From Streptosporangium album (GTDB lineage: Bacteria; Actinomycetota; Actinomycetes; Streptosporangiales; Streptosporangiaceae): a stretch of 64,000 nt of DNA. The position numbers and the translations under genes are program-made. Under the pieces are notes generated by a model that had not been told where the DNA came from, ran no database searches, and saw only the letters and a program-made list of their open reading frames with translations. Numbering within the stretch: position 1 is the first letter of the stretch; every line of letters begins with the position of its first letter. The stretch is taken from positions 1,178,001 to 1,242,000 of the forward strand of contig NZ_JACHJU010000001.1 of assembly GCF_014203795.1 (NCBI RefSeq). Reading direction: 5' to 3'. Of the stretch, positions 63,952 through 64,000 are shown in pieces.

Positions 63952-64000
63952 ACAGCCAGCATTCCAGCGATCCTGCCGGTATGCGGTCCGATCCGGCCGG

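Overview
This 64 kb window is high-GC actinobacterial DNA. Gene content points to a filamentous actinomycete, most likely Streptosporangiaceae: an AfsR-type SARP regulator, transmembrane and cytosolic Ser/Thr kinases, an anti-sigma-like ATPase next to an XRE(DUF5753)/DUF397 pair, a SapA-like secreted protein, a WXG100-like protein with a large helical partner, and F420-type enzymes. Family placement is inference from content. No rRNA, tRNA or CRISPR array was seen.

Left arm (1-8.2 kb) is a graveyard of mobile DNA. The first 5 kb is three elements nested one inside another, all on the plus strand. An IS110-family transposase gene is split by a group II intron, and the reverse transcriptase (RT) gene of that intron is split, inside the codons of its catalytic YADD motif, by a second group II intron with its own intact RT. 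Removing the inner intron (1142-3087) would rejoin the outer RT in frame (476 aa). Removing the outer intron (ending at 3788) would expose the transposase. Next come a Tn3-type transposase fragment cut at a Tn3-like terminal repeat, a MerR pseudogene, an intact erythromycin-esterase-like gene, a serine recombinase fragment preceded by candidate res subsites, and other scraps.

8.2-15.8 kb is a minus-strand sugar-use operon: lacI-type regulator, lipoprotein binding protein, two MalF/MalG-type permeases, a secreted GH144-like protein and a GH39 glycosidase. Two identical LacI-type operators lie upstream. 15.9-27.8 kb is mixed chromosomal content: an LLM oxidoreductase, an ADP-ribosylglycohydrolase, an orphan asparagine-synthetase-like enzyme, a MarR/MFS efflux/NmrA module with adjacent twin operators, two coupled hypothetical genes, a LysR regulator and an OhrR-like MarR regulator. 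28-36 kb holds a WD40 receptor-like kinase divergent from an AfsR-type regulator, then two exported proteins. 36-38.3 kb is decayed: a GH127 pseudogene, a 144-bp MITE-like element, an SDR remnant and an SMI1/KNR4 remnant.

38.4-47 kb carries a DUF6571-like/WXG100-like locus, a Tat-exported PhoD phosphatase with a discoidin-like secreted protein, and regulatory genes (DUF433, anti-sigma-like ATPase, XRE, DUF397). 47.4-50.7 kb is the best candidate for an undescribed system: a HEPN-like gene, a two-P-loop KGGVGR/STAND ATPase and a small helical protein in tight order. Immediately downstream is a chimeric ORF joining a transposase-like N-terminus to the C-terminal part of an N6-DNA methylase, so the site has seen defence-gene turnover. 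52.4-64 kb holds an F420/PPOX protein, a TPR kinase, a TetR/SDR/SDR cluster, a run of exported envelope proteins (DUF4097 lipoprotein, M15 peptidase, L,D-transpeptidase, SapA-like), a 2-hydroxyacid dehydrogenase and a PHP phosphoesterase.
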